From contig NZ_JAKEDR010000009.1 in assembly GCF_023653455.1 (NCBI RefSeq), positions 1-40,042 on the forward strand: DNA of 40,042 nucleotides, read 5' to 3'. Position 1 is the stretch's first letter. The number at the start of each line of letters is the position of its first letter. The notes under the pieces are model-generated. The model was not told the origin of the DNA and did no database searches. It saw only the letters and a list, made by a program, of their open reading frames with translations. Origin of the DNA: Paraclostridium ghonii (GTDB taxonomy: Bacteria > Bacillota > Clostridia > Peptostreptococcales > Peptostreptococcaceae). Both the position numbers and the translations under genes were made by a program. This document shows positions 1 through 9,472 of this stretch, one piece after another.

Positions 1-305
1 CAATAATATGTATTAAATTTTAAATTAAAATAAGTATTTTGTTTTAAGAATTATGTTTATTACTAATTAATTATTAACAAATTCGTATTAAGTTATATCG
101 TTTTATTATTTATTTCCAAATTACTTTAAAATTGTTGTTATTTTATAATTAGCATTTTTATACTTTAAACTTTGTTGTTAAGAATATGTCAAAAAAAACT
201 TTATGACCAAAATTTATTTTAAATTTTCGAAATATTTCAATACATTTGGACTATTGATATTATTAAATCATAGAAAATTGATTTTAAAAGGGAAGGGTGA
301 CATAG
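1..305. other. AT-rich upstream region of the malic enzyme operon
   Basis: I see no gene here. The stretch is extremely AT-rich. A possible -35 TTGGAC at 246-251 is followed after 17 bases by a poor -10 (CATAGA, 269-274), which would suit an activator-dependent promoter, for example one driven by the DcuR-like regulator encoded downstream. That link is only inferred; I could not identify clear operator repeats. A purine-rich ribosome binding site (GGGAAGGGTGA, about 290-300) precedes the ATG at 306. Confidence 0.35.
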
Positions 306-1484
306 ATGAATTATTTTGAAGAAAGTTTAAAATTACATGAAGAAAAAGTTGGAAAGATTGAAGTTGTAAGTAAGATAAAAGTTGAGACAAGAGAGGATTT
401 AAGTTTAGCTTATACTCCTGGAGTTGCAGAGCCTTGTAGAAAAATTCATGAAGATGAGGAAAACGTATACAAATATACATCTAAAGGTAATTTAGTTGCT
501 GTAGTAACAGATGGTAGTGCAGTTTTAGGATTAGGAGATATAGGTCCAAAAGCTGGGCTTCCTGTAATGGAAGGGAAAGCGATATTATTTAAAGAGTTTG
601 CAGGAGTAGATTCTTTACCAATTTGTCTAGATACAAATAATGTAGATGAAATAGTAAATACTATAAAGCTTATATCTCCTGGGTTTGGAGGAATTAACTT
701 AGAAGATATTTCAGCACCTAGATGCTTTGAAATAGAAGAAAGATTAAAAAAAGAACTTGATATACCTGTTTTTCATGATGATCAACATGGAACAGCAATA
801 GTTGTTTTAGCAGGACTTATAAATGCTTTAAAAGTAGTTAAGAAAAATATGGAAGATATTAAAGTGGTTGTTAATGGGGCTGGAGCAGCAGGGACAGCTA
901 TAACAAAATTATTATTATCTTCTGGGGTTAAAAATTTAATTGTTTGTGATAAAGTAGGTATCCTTTATAAGGACATGAAAGATATAGATGAAGCTAAACT
1001 TGAATTAGCTAAAGTTACTAATTTAAATAATGTTAAAGGAAGTTTAGCAGATGCATTAGTAGGAGCAGATGTATTTATAGGAGTATCAGCTCCAGGGATT
1101 GTATCAAAGGATATGGTAAAAACTATGAATAAAGACTCTATATTCTTTGCAATGGCAAATCCAACTCCAGAAATTATGCCAGATGAGGCAAAAGAAGCAG
1201 GAGCGAGAGTAATAGGTACAGGGCGTTCGGATTTCCCAAATCAAGTTAACAACGTTTTAGCTTTCCCAGGAATATTTAGAGGGGCTTTAGATGTTAGAGC
1301 AAAAGAAATAAACGAGGAAATGAAAATAGCAGCAGCTTATGCTATAGCTTCTATGATAAAAGATGAAGAATTAAATGAGAATAATGTAATTCCATATGCA
1401 CTAGATAAAAACGTTGCAAACAATGTAGCACAAGCGATAAAAAAGGCTGCAATAGAAAGTGGCGTAGCAAGAAAAAATAATTAG
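306..1484 (+). CDS. NAD(P)-dependent malic enzyme (oxaloacetate-decarboxylating)
   Basis: Cytoplasmic enzyme converting malate to pyruvate and CO2 with reduction of NAD(P). At 392 residues it is the short prokaryotic form. Family signatures are visible: YTPGVAEPC near residue 37, a conserved VTDGSAVLGLGDIGP segment near 66-80, VFHDDQHGTAIV near 155, and a Rossmann GAGAAGTA near 192. The ATG at 306 follows a GGGAAGGG site by about six bases. The permease gene starts 12 bases after the stop and a dicarboxylate-type two-component system follows, so a role in growth on malate or a related acid is likely. Coenzyme preference cannot be read with confidence. Confidence 0.93.
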   Translation: MNYFEESLKLHEEKVGKIEVVSKIKVETREDLSLAYTPGVAEPCRKIHEDEENVYKYTSKGNLVAVVTDGSAVLGLGDIGPKAGLPVMEGKAILFKEFAGVDSLPICLDTNNVDEIVNTIKLISPGFGGINLEDISAPRCFEIEERLKKELDIPVFHDDQHGTAIVVLAGLINALKVVKKNMEDIKVVVNGAGAAGTAITKLLLSSGVKNLIVCDKVGILYKDMKDIDEAKLELAKVTNLNNVKGSLADALVGADVFIGVSAPGIVSKDMVKTMNKDSIFFAMANPTPEIMPDEAKEAGARVIGTGRSDFPNQVNNVLAFPGIFRGALDVRAKEINEEMKIAAAYAIASMIKDEELNENNVIPYALDKNVANNVAQAIKKAAIESGVARKNN

Positions 1485-1496
1485 GAGGAAATAAAC

Positions 1497-2468
1497 ATGC
1501 AAATACCAATAAAGAAAACGATTGATAAAATTCCAGGTGGTATGATGGTTGTTCCTCTTTTTCTAGGGGTATTAGTCAATACATTTTTCCCTCAGTTTTT
1601 AGAAATTGGAGGATTTACAACTGCATTATTTGGACCAAAAGCATCTTCAACAATTCTAGCTTGTTTTATGTTTTTAATTGGATCGCAAATTAACTTTAAA
1701 TTAGCTCCAAAAGCACTAAAAAAAGGTGCAATATTAATAACTGGAAAATTTATAGTAGGAGCTGGAATCGGAATATTTGTAGGAAAAGTTTTTGGAGCAG
1801 CAGGGGTATTAGGATTATCACCACTAGCAATTCTTGCAGCATTAACAAATTGTAACGGAGGATTATATGCATCTCTTGCTTCACAATATGGAGATGAAAC
1901 TGATGTAGGTGCGTATGCCATATTATCATTAAAAGATGGACCATTTTTCACACTAGTTGCATTAGGGGCATCAGGACTTGCTCAAATTCCAATAATGTCA
2001 CTTGTAGCAGTTATGATTCCTATATTAATAGGTATGATTTTAGGAAATATTGATTCTGATATGAGAGCTTTTCTAGGGAGTAGTAAGTTACTGTTAATTC
2101 CGTTTTTCTCATTTCCTTTAGGAGCAGGTATGGACTTATCAACTATTGTACAAGCTGGTATACCAGGTATAATTTTAGGAGTAATAGCTTCATTAACAGG
2201 CATAGGAGCTTATATATTATTGAAATTATTTAAAGAGGAACCAATAATCGGGTTAGCGACAGGATCGACTGCAGGAAATGCGGTTGCTACTCCAGCAGCA
2301 GTTGCAGCTATAGACCCTACTGTAGTATCTATTGCAGCAGTTGCTACAGCACAAGTTGCAGCAGCATGTGTAGTATCCGCTATAGTTTGTCCATTTATTG
2401 TATCTTATACATTTAAGCTAATTAAGAATAGAAAAATGAAAGAATTAAACAATAAAGTTATTTCATGA
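1497..2468 (+). CDS. KdgT-family permease, probable organic acid uptake
   Basis: Integral membrane transporter of 323 residues with about ten hydrophobic segments, rich in Gly and Ala. It resembles the 2-keto-3-deoxygluconate permease (KdgT) family, including the N-terminal IPGGMMVVPLFLGVLVN and the central LAALTNCNGGLY segment. A strong AGGAGG site lies between the malic enzyme stop and this ATG, so the two are surely co-transcribed. The family is named for keto-deoxygluconate, but no gene for that pathway is nearby. The malic enzyme before it and a DcuS-like sensor after it suggest that malate or another C4 acid is the real substrate; this is inference from context. Confidence 0.82.
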   Translation: MQIPIKKTIDKIPGGMMVVPLFLGVLVNTFFPQFLEIGGFTTALFGPKASSTILACFMFLIGSQINFKLAPKALKKGAILITGKFIVGAGIGIFVGKVFGAAGVLGLSPLAILAALTNCNGGLYASLASQYGDETDVGAYAILSLKDGPFFTLVALGASGLAQIPIMSLVAVMIPILIGMILGNIDSDMRAFLGSSKLLLIPFFSFPLGAGMDLSTIVQAGIPGIILGVIASLTGIGAYILLKLFKEEPIIGLATGSTAGNAVATPAAVAAIDPTVVSIAAVATAQVAAACVVSAIVCPFIVSYTFKLIKNRKMKELNNKVIS

Positions 2469-2515
2469 CAAAGTAGATTTTTACAAATTTAAGAATTATA
2501 TAATTAACGATAGCT

Positions 2516-2632
2516 AATACACGGAAAAAATGAGAGACAATAATGAAAGAAGTGCTATATAATAGGATTGAAGCATCTATGCCTATATTAAAACTTCTAT
2601 TTATTAAGAGTTTCTTATAATTCCGTGTTTTT
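2516..2632 (+). ncRNA. Putative long imperfect hairpin RNA between permease and kinase
   Basis: Outer arms ACACGGAA (2519-2526) and TTCCGTGT (2621-2628) are perfect complements. Nested inside are TAAT/ATTA (2541-2544 with 2603-2606), AGAAGT/ACTTCT (2548-2553 with 2593-2598) and ATAGG/CCTAT (2562-2566 with 2582-2586). A run of Ts follows the outer 3' arm, so it may act as a long terminator-like hairpin or processing site separating permease and kinase expression. No known RNA family was recognised, and folding was done by eye only. Confidence 0.4.
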
Positions 2633-2663
2633 AATTTCTAAAATTAAAGTCGAGGTGATACAT

Positions 2664-4262
2664 TTGAAAAAAAAGATGAAATTACATACAAAGCTTACTA
2701 TACTAATTATTACTGTGGTTTTTATTTCAATATCTATAATTATTGTTTTTGTAGCATCATGGATGACTAAAAATATTAAAAGCACCTCGAAGACTAATGT
2801 TATGAATGTAGCTGAAATGGTAGCTAATTCTAGTGAAGTAATAGATGCACTTAGTAAAAAAGACCCAGATAAAATTATAGGATCTTATATTAATAATCAA
2901 CTTAAAAGCTTAGATGAAATTGAATATATAATTGTAGTTGATAATGAAGGAACTAGGTATTCTCATCCTAATCCAAATATGATAGGTAAAAAATTTGTAG
3001 GAGGAGATGAAAATAGGGTAGTAAAAGAAGGAGATATCTATATATCTGAAGCTACCGGTACGTTAGGAAAATCTTTAAGAGCTTTTGTGCCAATATATAA
3101 TACAGAAAAAACTGAAGAGATAGGATTTGTTTGTGTAGGAACACTTACACAAAGCATTAAACAATCTGAACATATAGCAATACTATACATAATATTAATT
3201 TCATTAGGGAGTTTAGGTGTAGGAATAGCTGGAGCATTTATTTTATCCAACAATATAAAAAATACTTTATTAGGACTTGAACCAGATGAAATAACAAATC
3301 TTTATAATGAAAAGATAGGGATTTTAGATGCAATTTATGAAGGCCTAATAGCTATTGATAATAAAGGTAAGATTACTCTTGTAAATGATTCAGCATTAAA
3401 CATATTACACTATGAAGATCAAATGAACAAAAATAGTATTATAGGAAAAAATATAGAGGATGTTTTTCCTACTACCAACTTGGGTAAAGTACTGGAAGAA
3501 GGTAAATCAGAATTTGAAAAAGAACAAAGAATAAATAATACTGTGATAATGACTAATAAAATTCCTATAAATGATAGAGGAAAGATTGTAGGAGCCATTG
3601 CCACTTTTAGGGATAAAACAGAAGTTACTAGATTAGCTGAAGAACTTACAGGTGTAAAAAAAATGGCATGGTCTTTAAGGGCTCAAAATCATGAATTTAT
3701 GAATAAGCTTCATACTATATCTGGTCTAATACAGTTAGAGGAGTATGATGAAGCATTACAGTTTATATCTAATGTAGCTAAAAGTAGGAATAATATAAGT
3801 AGTATTTTAACTAAAAAAATAAAAGATCCATCATTATCAGCAATATTGTTTTCAAAGTATAACAAAGCTGAAGAATGTAGGGTTAAATTTAATATAGATG
3901 AAAATTCTAATATTAACAATTTACCTCAATTTATGACTTCAGAGGAGATAGTATCAATTGTAGGAAATTTAATTGAAAATTCTTTAGATGCAGTTGATAA
4001 TGATGGAAGTGGAGAAGTTTATATAAAAATTATTCAACAAGACGAATTTATTAAAATAAAAGTTAATGATAATGGACCTGGAATTAAAGAAGAATATATA
4101 GATAAAATTTATGACCAAGGGTTTACAACTAAAGAAGGTCAAAGAGGTCATGGAATGTATATAGTAAAAGAAATAATAGAAAGAGTTAACGGTAAGATTG
4201 AACTTAAAGTAGATAAAGGTGTTAGATGGGATGTTACTATACCTATGGGGAGGGGTGAGTAG
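2664..4262 (+). CDS. DcuS/CitA-type sensor histidine kinase (C4-dicarboxylate sensor)
   Basis: Membrane sensor kinase of 532 residues. I choose TTG at 2664 because GAGGTGAT (2652-2659) sits five bases before it; an upstream in-frame GTG at 2625 lies inside a hairpin arm and has no site. Order: membrane segment at about 11-32, extracytoplasmic Cache/PAS sensor at 35-165, second membrane segment at 170-195, cytoplasmic PAS at about 218-320, an SpoB-like dimerisation helix with His in NHEFMNKLHT (about 343), then a GHKL ATPase domain. In the sensor, TRYSHP (Arg 98, His 101) and GKSLR (Arg 139) match the positions known to bind C4-dicarboxylates in DcuS. The ligand is therefore probably malate, fumarate or succinate-like. 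Confidence 0.88.
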   Translation: MKKKMKLHTKLTILIITVVFISISIIIVFVASWMTKNIKSTSKTNVMNVAEMVANSSEVIDALSKKDPDKIIGSYINNQLKSLDEIEYIIVVDNEGTRYSHPNPNMIGKKFVGGDENRVVKEGDIYISEATGTLGKSLRAFVPIYNTEKTEEIGFVCVGTLTQSIKQSEHIAILYIILISLGSLGVGIAGAFILSNNIKNTLLGLEPDEITNLYNEKIGILDAIYEGLIAIDNKGKITLVNDSALNILHYEDQMNKNSIIGKNIEDVFPTTNLGKVLEEGKSEFEKEQRINNTVIMTNKIPINDRGKIVGAIATFRDKTEVTRLAEELTGVKKMAWSLRAQNHEFMNKLHTISGLIQLEEYDEALQFISNVAKSRNNISSILTKKIKDPSLSAILFSKYNKAEECRVKFNIDENSNINNLPQFMTSEEIVSIVGNLIENSLDAVDNDGSGEVYIKIIQQDEFIKIKVNDNGPGIKEEYIDKIYDQGFTTKEGQRGHGMYIVKEIIERVNGKIELKVDKGVRWDVTIPMGRGE

Positions 4263-4263
4263 T

Positions 4264-4938
4264 TTGATTGAAGTAATGATAATTGAAGATGATCCAATGG
4301 TACGAGAAATAAATTCAAAATTTTTAAAAAGGGTAGATGGATTTAAGTTATATAAAGCAGTAGGGAACCTTACTGAAGCTAAAAATTATATTATTAAGAA
4401 AAATCCGGATTTGATTTTGCTAGATGTTTTTTTGCCTAACGAAAATGGAATAGATTTTTTGAAATGGTTAAGAAGTGAAGAAATTGAAGTTGATGTAATA
4501 TTAATTACCGCAGATAAAACTATAGAAAGAGTACAAGAAGCCTTTAGGTATGGAGCAATAGATTATTTGATAAAACCATTTAATTTTGATAGATTCAAGG
4601 ATTCACTGAATCAATTTAAAGAAAGATATTATGAGTTTAATAAATTATGTGAAATTGAACAAAGTGAATTAGATAAATTAATTATAAATGTAAATGGAAT
4701 TCAAAAAGAGGAAGGTCTTGCAAAAGGATTTAATAAATATACGTACAAGTCAATATGGAAAGAAATCGAAAAAATAGATAATGAATATTTTACATCTGAA
4801 GAGTTATCAGAAAAAATAAAAGTTGCTAGAGTAACAGTAAGAAGATACTTAGAATATATGGAAAAAGAAGGACAATTAGAGAAATTAGTTGAGTATGGAA
4901 AAGTGGGTAGACCTCAACATAAATTTAGAAAACTATAG
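4264..4938 (+). CDS. DcuR/CitB-type response regulator
   Basis: Response regulator of 224 residues, partner of the preceding kinase. The TTG at 4264 follows GGGGAGGGGTG (4247-4256), which overlaps the end of the kinase gene; the kinase stop ends at 4262, one base earlier, indicating translational coupling. The receiver domain (1-120) has the acidic pocket EDD, phosphoacceptor Asp near 54 in LILLDVF, and the conserved Lys in DYLIKPF. The C-terminal helix-turn-helix (about 170-224; TSEELSEKIKVARVTVRRYL) is the CitB/DcuR form. By analogy it should activate the malic enzyme-permease genes, but I could not find a certain binding site. A terminator follows. Confidence 0.9.
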   Translation: MIEVMIIEDDPMVREINSKFLKRVDGFKLYKAVGNLTEAKNYIIKKNPDLILLDVFLPNENGIDFLKWLRSEEIEVDVILITADKTIERVQEAFRYGAIDYLIKPFNFDRFKDSLNQFKERYYEFNKLCEIEQSELDKLIINVNGIQKEEGLAKGFNKYTYKSIWKEIEKIDNEYFTSEELSEKIKVARVTVRRYLEYMEKEGQLEKLVEYGKVGRPQHKFRKL

Positions 4939-4942
4939 AATG

Positions 4943-4978
4943 AAAACCTGTATTGTTTAATAGTAATACAGGTTTTTT
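4943..4978 (+). terminator. Intrinsic terminator after response regulator
   Basis: AAAACCTGTATT (4943-4954) pairs with AATACAGGTTTT (4965-4976), a 12-bp stem with a 10-base loop inside a T-run. It ends the dicarboxylate operon. Repeat copy A begins immediately after its T-run. Confidence 0.9.
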
Positions 4979-5100
4979 ACGTTTATGGAAATTACAATTA
5001 CTAAAAAAATATGTATAATTTATTGAATTTAGTTATATCAATTACTATGTTTTGAGTTGGAAAAAGAATTTTGAGTAACGGTGAAGGTATTGGAGACATT
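4979..5100 (+). repeat. Dispersed terminator-adjacent repeat, copy A (decayed)
   Basis: This stretch aligns by eye over about 120 bp with 22274-22400. Shared blocks include AATTACA-TTACTAAAAAA near the start, TTAGTTATA-CAATT-CTATGTTTTGAG (about 5031-5056) and AAGAATTTTGAG-AACGG (5064-5081), followed by a GGAGACAT that matches GGCGACAT of copy C. It starts directly after the T-run of the preceding terminator. It is more AT-rich and diverged than copies B and C, so probably older. From 5101 to the RBS at 5270 I see only AT-rich noncoding DNA. Confidence 0.7.
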
Positions 5101-5281
5101 AACTGAAGTATAAAAACAAGAAAAAATTACCTTTGGATATCATCAAATAATAAGCTATTATATTTAATAATAAATCTCTATTAAGGTAAAAATAATTAAC
5201 GTATTTTCAATTACTTAAAATATAGGTTATAAAATACTTAATTATGTTTATATGATAAATATATAGCACAGGAGTGAAAAG

Positions 5282-6055
5282 ATGGAAATCATTTATTTTT
5301 TAGTAGCGCTTTTTTCAACTATAGTAGGGTCTTCAGCGGGACTTGGTGGAGGTGTAATAATAAAACCTGTCTTGGATTTATTAGGGGATTACACACTTCC
5401 GACGATAAATTTATTATCATCTTCAACGATATTTATAATGTCTATAGTAACTGTTTTTTATCAATTAAAGAAAAAAGATAAGATAAACCCTAAAAACACC
5501 ATAGTAATTGCAATAGGATCTATATTAGGAGGAAGTATAGGTCAAAAAATTATGAGTATAATATTGTCAAAAGGCGTTAGTATGAACACAATAAATAAAA
5601 CTCAAAGTATAATGATGATAATATTATTGCTTACAGTATTTTTATATATGAGAAACAAAGATAATATAAAATCTTATAAAATAAATAATGTTTTAGTTGT
5701 TGGATTGGTAGGCTTATTTTTAGGAACTATAGCTGCATTTTTAGGTATTGGAGGAGGCCCAATAAACGTAGCAGCATTTACAGTATTATTTTCTATGACA
5801 GCTAATGAAGCTGCTAGAAATTCTATATTGGTTATATTTTTTTCTCAAGGAGCTAAAATTACTTCAATAGCAGTAACTACAGGATTCTCTAGTTACAATC
5901 TAGAAATGCTACCTTTTATGCTTATAGGAGGAATAATGGGTGGGATTATTGGATACAAGATAAATAAATCTGTTTCTGAAAAATCAATAATAAAAATTTT
6001 TAATAGTGTACTATTAGCTATAATATTATTAAATTTTTACAATATATTTAAATAG
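5282..6055 (+). CDS. TSUP (TauE/SafE) family sulfite/anion exporter-like membrane protein
   Basis: Membrane protein of 257 residues with seven or eight hydrophobic segments. The twin-repeat TSUP signatures are visible: SSAGLGGGVIIKP near residues 18-30 and FLGIGGGPINVAAF near 153-167. The ATG follows CAGGAG at suitable spacing. Family members are linked to export or uptake of sulfite, sulfoacetate, sulfolactate and other organosulfur or carboxylate anions; the substrate cannot be told here. It is a single-gene unit with its own terminator, convergent with the large minus-strand gene, so context gives no further clue. Confidence 0.87.
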   Translation: MEIIYFLVALFSTIVGSSAGLGGGVIIKPVLDLLGDYTLPTINLLSSSTIFIMSIVTVFYQLKKKDKINPKNTIVIAIGSILGGSIGQKIMSIILSKGVSMNTINKTQSIMMIILLLTVFLYMRNKDNIKSYKINNVLVVGLVGLFLGTIAAFLGIGGGPINVAAFTVLFSMTANEAARNSILVIFFSQGAKITSIAVTTGFSSYNLEMLPFMLIGGIMGGIIGYKINKSVSEKSIIKIFNSVLLAIILLNFYNIFK

Positions 6056-6062
6056 ACTAATT

Positions 6063-6117
6063 AAAAAAGAACTTACACATGGCAATTTGAATTTTCTCAT
6101 GTGATAGTTCTTTTTTT
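6063..6117. terminator. Bidirectional intrinsic terminator
   Basis: An A-rich arm ending in GAAC-TTACACATG (to about 6081) pairs with CATGTGATA-GTTC (to 6110), with two mismatches, and is followed by seven Ts. The A-run on the other side gives a T-run on the minus strand, so it can end both convergent genes. Confidence 0.8.
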
Positions 6118-6132
6118 ATTAATATATATTAT

Positions 6133-9100
6133 TTAAGGTAAGCTTTTTTCAAAATTAATATCTATATTTAAATTAAACATTACTAAAAATGCTTTTCCGC
6201 AGTTGCAAATATAATATTGAACATTATTTATAGAACCCTCAATAGATAAAGTATCATCGGCTATATATTGAGGAATAAACAGTTTGACCTCATAAGGTAT
6301 ATTGTATCGTATAAATAAATCTTCATCATTATAATGTATATGATATTCTACAGATACATTTACATAAATGTAATAACCAGGAACAACACTTCCAAAATAA
6401 TTTTCATAAACAATACGAGATTTATCTATAGAGTATCCTCCTATAGTTAAATATAAAAAACTGTTAGCTGTATCTATGAATTCTATTCTATCATGGCAAA
6501 TTAACATGTAAAGACATTGGCTTATTGGAGTACTTTGATAAATATCATCTATAAACCCTGCATTAATATCTAATACAGAAGGATTTTCATCTGTAAGAGT
6601 AATATTTTTTACAACGCCGGTATTTGGATCTGGTCTACTTCCATTAGGACCTAAATTTTGAATAGTATATTCAAATCCTAAAGGTGGAATGAATTTAACA
6701 TAATAAGTTTTATTTACAGGTAAATTGGAGAATAAATAATAGCCAGGCTCACCTAAAGTATTGTTATTAGTAATTGCAGTTGCGATAGGTATAGCTTGAG
6801 GATTAATAGTAGGGTCTACGTCATAAAGATAAACTGTAACATTATTCAAACCTGTATCAGTTGAAGGAGAGAATACACCATTTTCGTAAACATCGTGCCA
6901 TGTGAAACTTCCAATTTGACCAGGGTACACAGGATCTTCTATTGTAATACCAACTTTTTCAGGTTCTACTGGTAGAAAACTAGTTAAAACACCAAATTGA
7001 TTAATATAAGATCCTTTAAGAGCAAAACTATTCCATGCAACTAAAGGTGGAAGTAATGCTGGTACTCCTACAGGAACCTGCGCTTGTATTTTAACAATAA
7101 TAGATTGACCAGGTTTTAATGGAGAACCAGAAATAGTAAGTTTTATTGATTTTACTTGGGTAATTGGATAAGGAGCTGTTGAACTCCAATCATCTACAGA
7201 ACCTATGATGTTATTAGTAGGCCCAAATCTTACAGGATCATAACTTTTTGAATATTGAATTTGAACTGTAGGAGTTGGCATTGTAGGGTCTGTACTGGTT
7301 ACAGTTATATCTGGTGTATTTGTAAGAAATACGTCAAATTGAGAGCCTCTAGGATCGTCTGTTAATATTACTCCTGTATCACCGATATGAGGGAATATAT
7401 CTACTACCTCTAGTTCTTGAAGACTAAGATTTCCAGTATTATCAAGTGTTAGTTTATATTCTAATGGTCCACCACTATATGTTTTTCCTTTAGCGGGGAA
7501 TTCGGTATAATCGTTATCAAGAGCTCCTTTTACTTTTTTATCAGAAGCTAAACTATTAATAAAAGATATTTGTGTATTTACTATATTACTAGTCGCTGGA
7601 ACTGTAGGATCTGAATTATTTGATGCATATAAAGCTCCTTGATTTGAAATAGTTCCAATGGCTCCTACTTTAACGATTACTTTAAAATCTATTGAGATAT
7701 TAGAATTTTGTTGGAATACAGTTGGAGAAGTAATAGTAAATGTTACTAAAGTTCTTCCTGTATTATTGTAGTTTGGAGTAAGGCTAACGTTATAACTCAT
7801 AGGTTGAGAGCTACCACCATTTCCAGCAAAGTAATTATAATAGGTAGAATTTACAGTCCCTAAAGGTGATAAATAGTCTACTTGGTCAGGTAGTAAGTCA
7901 GTTAAAACTGCATTATTTATCGTAGAATTTCCAGAGTTAAAATTTAACCTGTAAGTGATTACATTTCCAGGGATAACTGCTGCATTAGTACCAACTCTTG
8001 ATTTTCGTAAGCTTAGACTTGCCTGACCATTTAATACCGTAGCTTTAGTATCTGAATCGGAATAAGGTCCAGGACCTTCAGTCCAATTTATAATTGCAGT
8101 ATTGTTTATAGTTAAACCTCCAGCACCGGTGTCAATGATTCCATCTATCTTAGGTATACTTAATGGGCCTACACCTGATGTCCAGTTTGAGAAAGTAAAT
8201 CTAATATCTGTTATTCGTGGAGACGTAGGCAAAGAAATCCATTGACCTATAGCTGGGTTGAACGTTCCTGCAAGAGTCCAGTTTGTCTGGTTGTCAGTAC
8301 TATACTCTACTGTAAGAGTTCCTGTAAGTAGATAGTCTATACTACTTATACCATATACTCCTGTATATAATCTATTTGCAGTAACTTGTGGAGGAAGAGT
8401 ATCTATAACTTCAATATTTGATAAGTCTTGATTTCCAGTGTTTTTAAAGTTTAATCCATAACTAATTATATTATTAGGGGCAACTGCAGTTCCATAAAGA
8501 GGAGCGGATTTATTTATAGAAGAAGCATATATTGAACCTATAACATTTGTTGTTAAAATAACTTCATTCTGAGCAACTCCACTTATAGACCAATTTACCG
8601 TGTTATCAAGCTGAGTAGCTGTAATATTAGAATCAACTATAGTAGTTATTGTAATTCTATAATCTGTACCACAATATGGACCTAGTCCAGTCAAATTAAA
8701 TACAACAGGATTACTAAATGGTGGAGTTAATGTTTGATCATATTTAGGATCTTGAAATGGAGCTGGTGATACATCTTCTCCAACAGGAGGGAATGATGGA
8801 TCTATTGAAAGTCCAGGTGGTAATAAATCTGAAATTACAACATCGTTTATACAAGCACCCCTATCTCCCTGGTTTTTAAGGTCTATTACATATACAAGTC
8901 TACTGTTAGGTCCAGGATTTATTGTAGGAAGATTTTTAACTTTAGTTAAAACAAAGTCTGGGATAGCAACTAGATTTACCGGAGGAGCATCTGCAGAAAG
9001 ATTAGTCACTATAGATGATTGTGTAACAGTTAAATCTATATGATTAGTAAAAGATGTATTATTAGGTGCTGACAACGCAAATTTACATTCCAAATCAAAT

Positions 9101-9441
9101 ACATAAGCAACTCCAAGATTATTTATAGGTCCAAAGTCAAATTTTATATACGTTCCAGTTCCAGGAACATAGGTAGTAGTTATGTCTTTGATTATTCCTC
9201 CTTTTGGAGGAAGAGTGACGATTTCTACATCCTCAGGGATAAGATCAATTATATAGGCATCAAGTATAGGCCCAAAATCTCCCAATCCATTAAATGAAGC
9301 ATTTATTGTATAGGTAAAAGTTTCTTCATAATTTACAGTATCCCTATTTACTGATTTAGCAAGTGTAGCTGCTATTTCTGGGTGTAAATTTAAGTTGTTT
9401 TTATTAGCTGATAAATTTACTTCTAAATTAATTCCTTTCAT
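6133..9441 (-). CDS. Large DUF11-repeat protein with SdrD B-like domain, no signal peptide
   Basis: Protein of 1102 residues. I choose the ATG at 9441 because AAAAAGGTG lies six bases upstream; the in-frame GTG at 9450 is part of that site. It shows about five tandem beta-sandwich units of DUF11 type (near 25-155, 165-305, 310-470, 475-625 and 635-815), each with a YxxNxGN-like strand and a VxDxLPP-like motif. An SdrD B-like unit follows (GQIGSFTWHDVYENGVF, about 842-970), then an unrecognised Tyr-rich C-terminal domain with CxC. There is no signal peptide, LPxTG motif or membrane anchor, unusual for a surface repeat protein. One explanation is assembly on the spore surface from the mother cell; DUF11 units occur in spore appendage proteins of Clostridium taeniosporum. 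Confidence 0.85.
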   Translation of the reverse strand: MKGINLEVNLSANKNNLNLHPEIAATLAKSVNRDTVNYEETFTYTINASFNGLGDFGPILDAYIIDLIPEDVEIVTLPPKGGIIKDITTTYVPGTGTYIKFDFGPINNLGVAYVFDLECKFALSAPNNTSFTNHIDLTVTQSSIVTNLSADAPPVNLVAIPDFVLTKVKNLPTINPGPNSRLVYVIDLKNQGDRGACINDVVISDLLPPGLSIDPSFPPVGEDVSPAPFQDPKYDQTLTPPFSNPVVFNLTGLGPYCGTDYRITITTIVDSNITATQLDNTVNWSISGVAQNEVILTTNVIGSIYASSINKSAPLYGTAVAPNNIISYGLNFKNTGNQDLSNIEVIDTLPPQVTANRLYTGVYGISSIDYLLTGTLTVEYSTDNQTNWTLAGTFNPAIGQWISLPTSPRITDIRFTFSNWTSGVGPLSIPKIDGIIDTGAGGLTINNTAIINWTEGPGPYSDSDTKATVLNGQASLSLRKSRVGTNAAVIPGNVITYRLNFNSGNSTINNAVLTDLLPDQVDYLSPLGTVNSTYYNYFAGNGGSSQPMSYNVSLTPNYNNTGRTLVTFTITSPTVFQQNSNISIDFKVIVKVGAIGTISNQGALYASNNSDPTVPATSNIVNTQISFINSLASDKKVKGALDNDYTEFPAKGKTYSGGPLEYKLTLDNTGNLSLQELEVVDIFPHIGDTGVILTDDPRGSQFDVFLTNTPDITVTSTDPTMPTPTVQIQYSKSYDPVRFGPTNNIIGSVDDWSSTAPYPITQVKSIKLTISGSPLKPGQSIIVKIQAQVPVGVPALLPPLVAWNSFALKGSYINQFGVLTSFLPVEPEKVGITIEDPVYPGQIGSFTWHDVYENGVFSPSTDTGLNNVTVYLYDVDPTINPQAIPIATAITNNNTLGEPGYYLFSNLPVNKTYYVKFIPPLGFEYTIQNLGPNGSRPDPNTGVVKNITLTDENPSVLDINAGFIDDIYQSTPISQCLYMLICHDRIEFIDTANSFLYLTIGGYSIDKSRIVYENYFGSVVPGYYIYVNVSVEYHIHYNDEDLFIRYNIPYEVKLFIPQYIADDTLSIEGSINNVQYYICNCGKAFLVMFNLNIDINFEKSLP

Positions 9442-9472
9442 TTTAATCACCTTTTTATTATTTTGTTTAATA

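Noticed and set aside
1592..1951. Long open frames antisense to the permease gene
   Set aside because: They lie wholly inside a well-supported gene, lack ribosome binding sites and read as low-complexity shadows.
2625..2663. Upstream GTG start for the sensor kinase
   Set aside because: The GTG is in the 3' arm of a hairpin without a ribosome binding site, while TTG at 2664 has GAGGTGAT at proper spacing.
6133..9441. Sortase-anchored adhesin
   Set aside because: DUF11 and SdrD B-like units suggest it, but there is no signal peptide, LPxTG motif or terminal hydrophobic segment.
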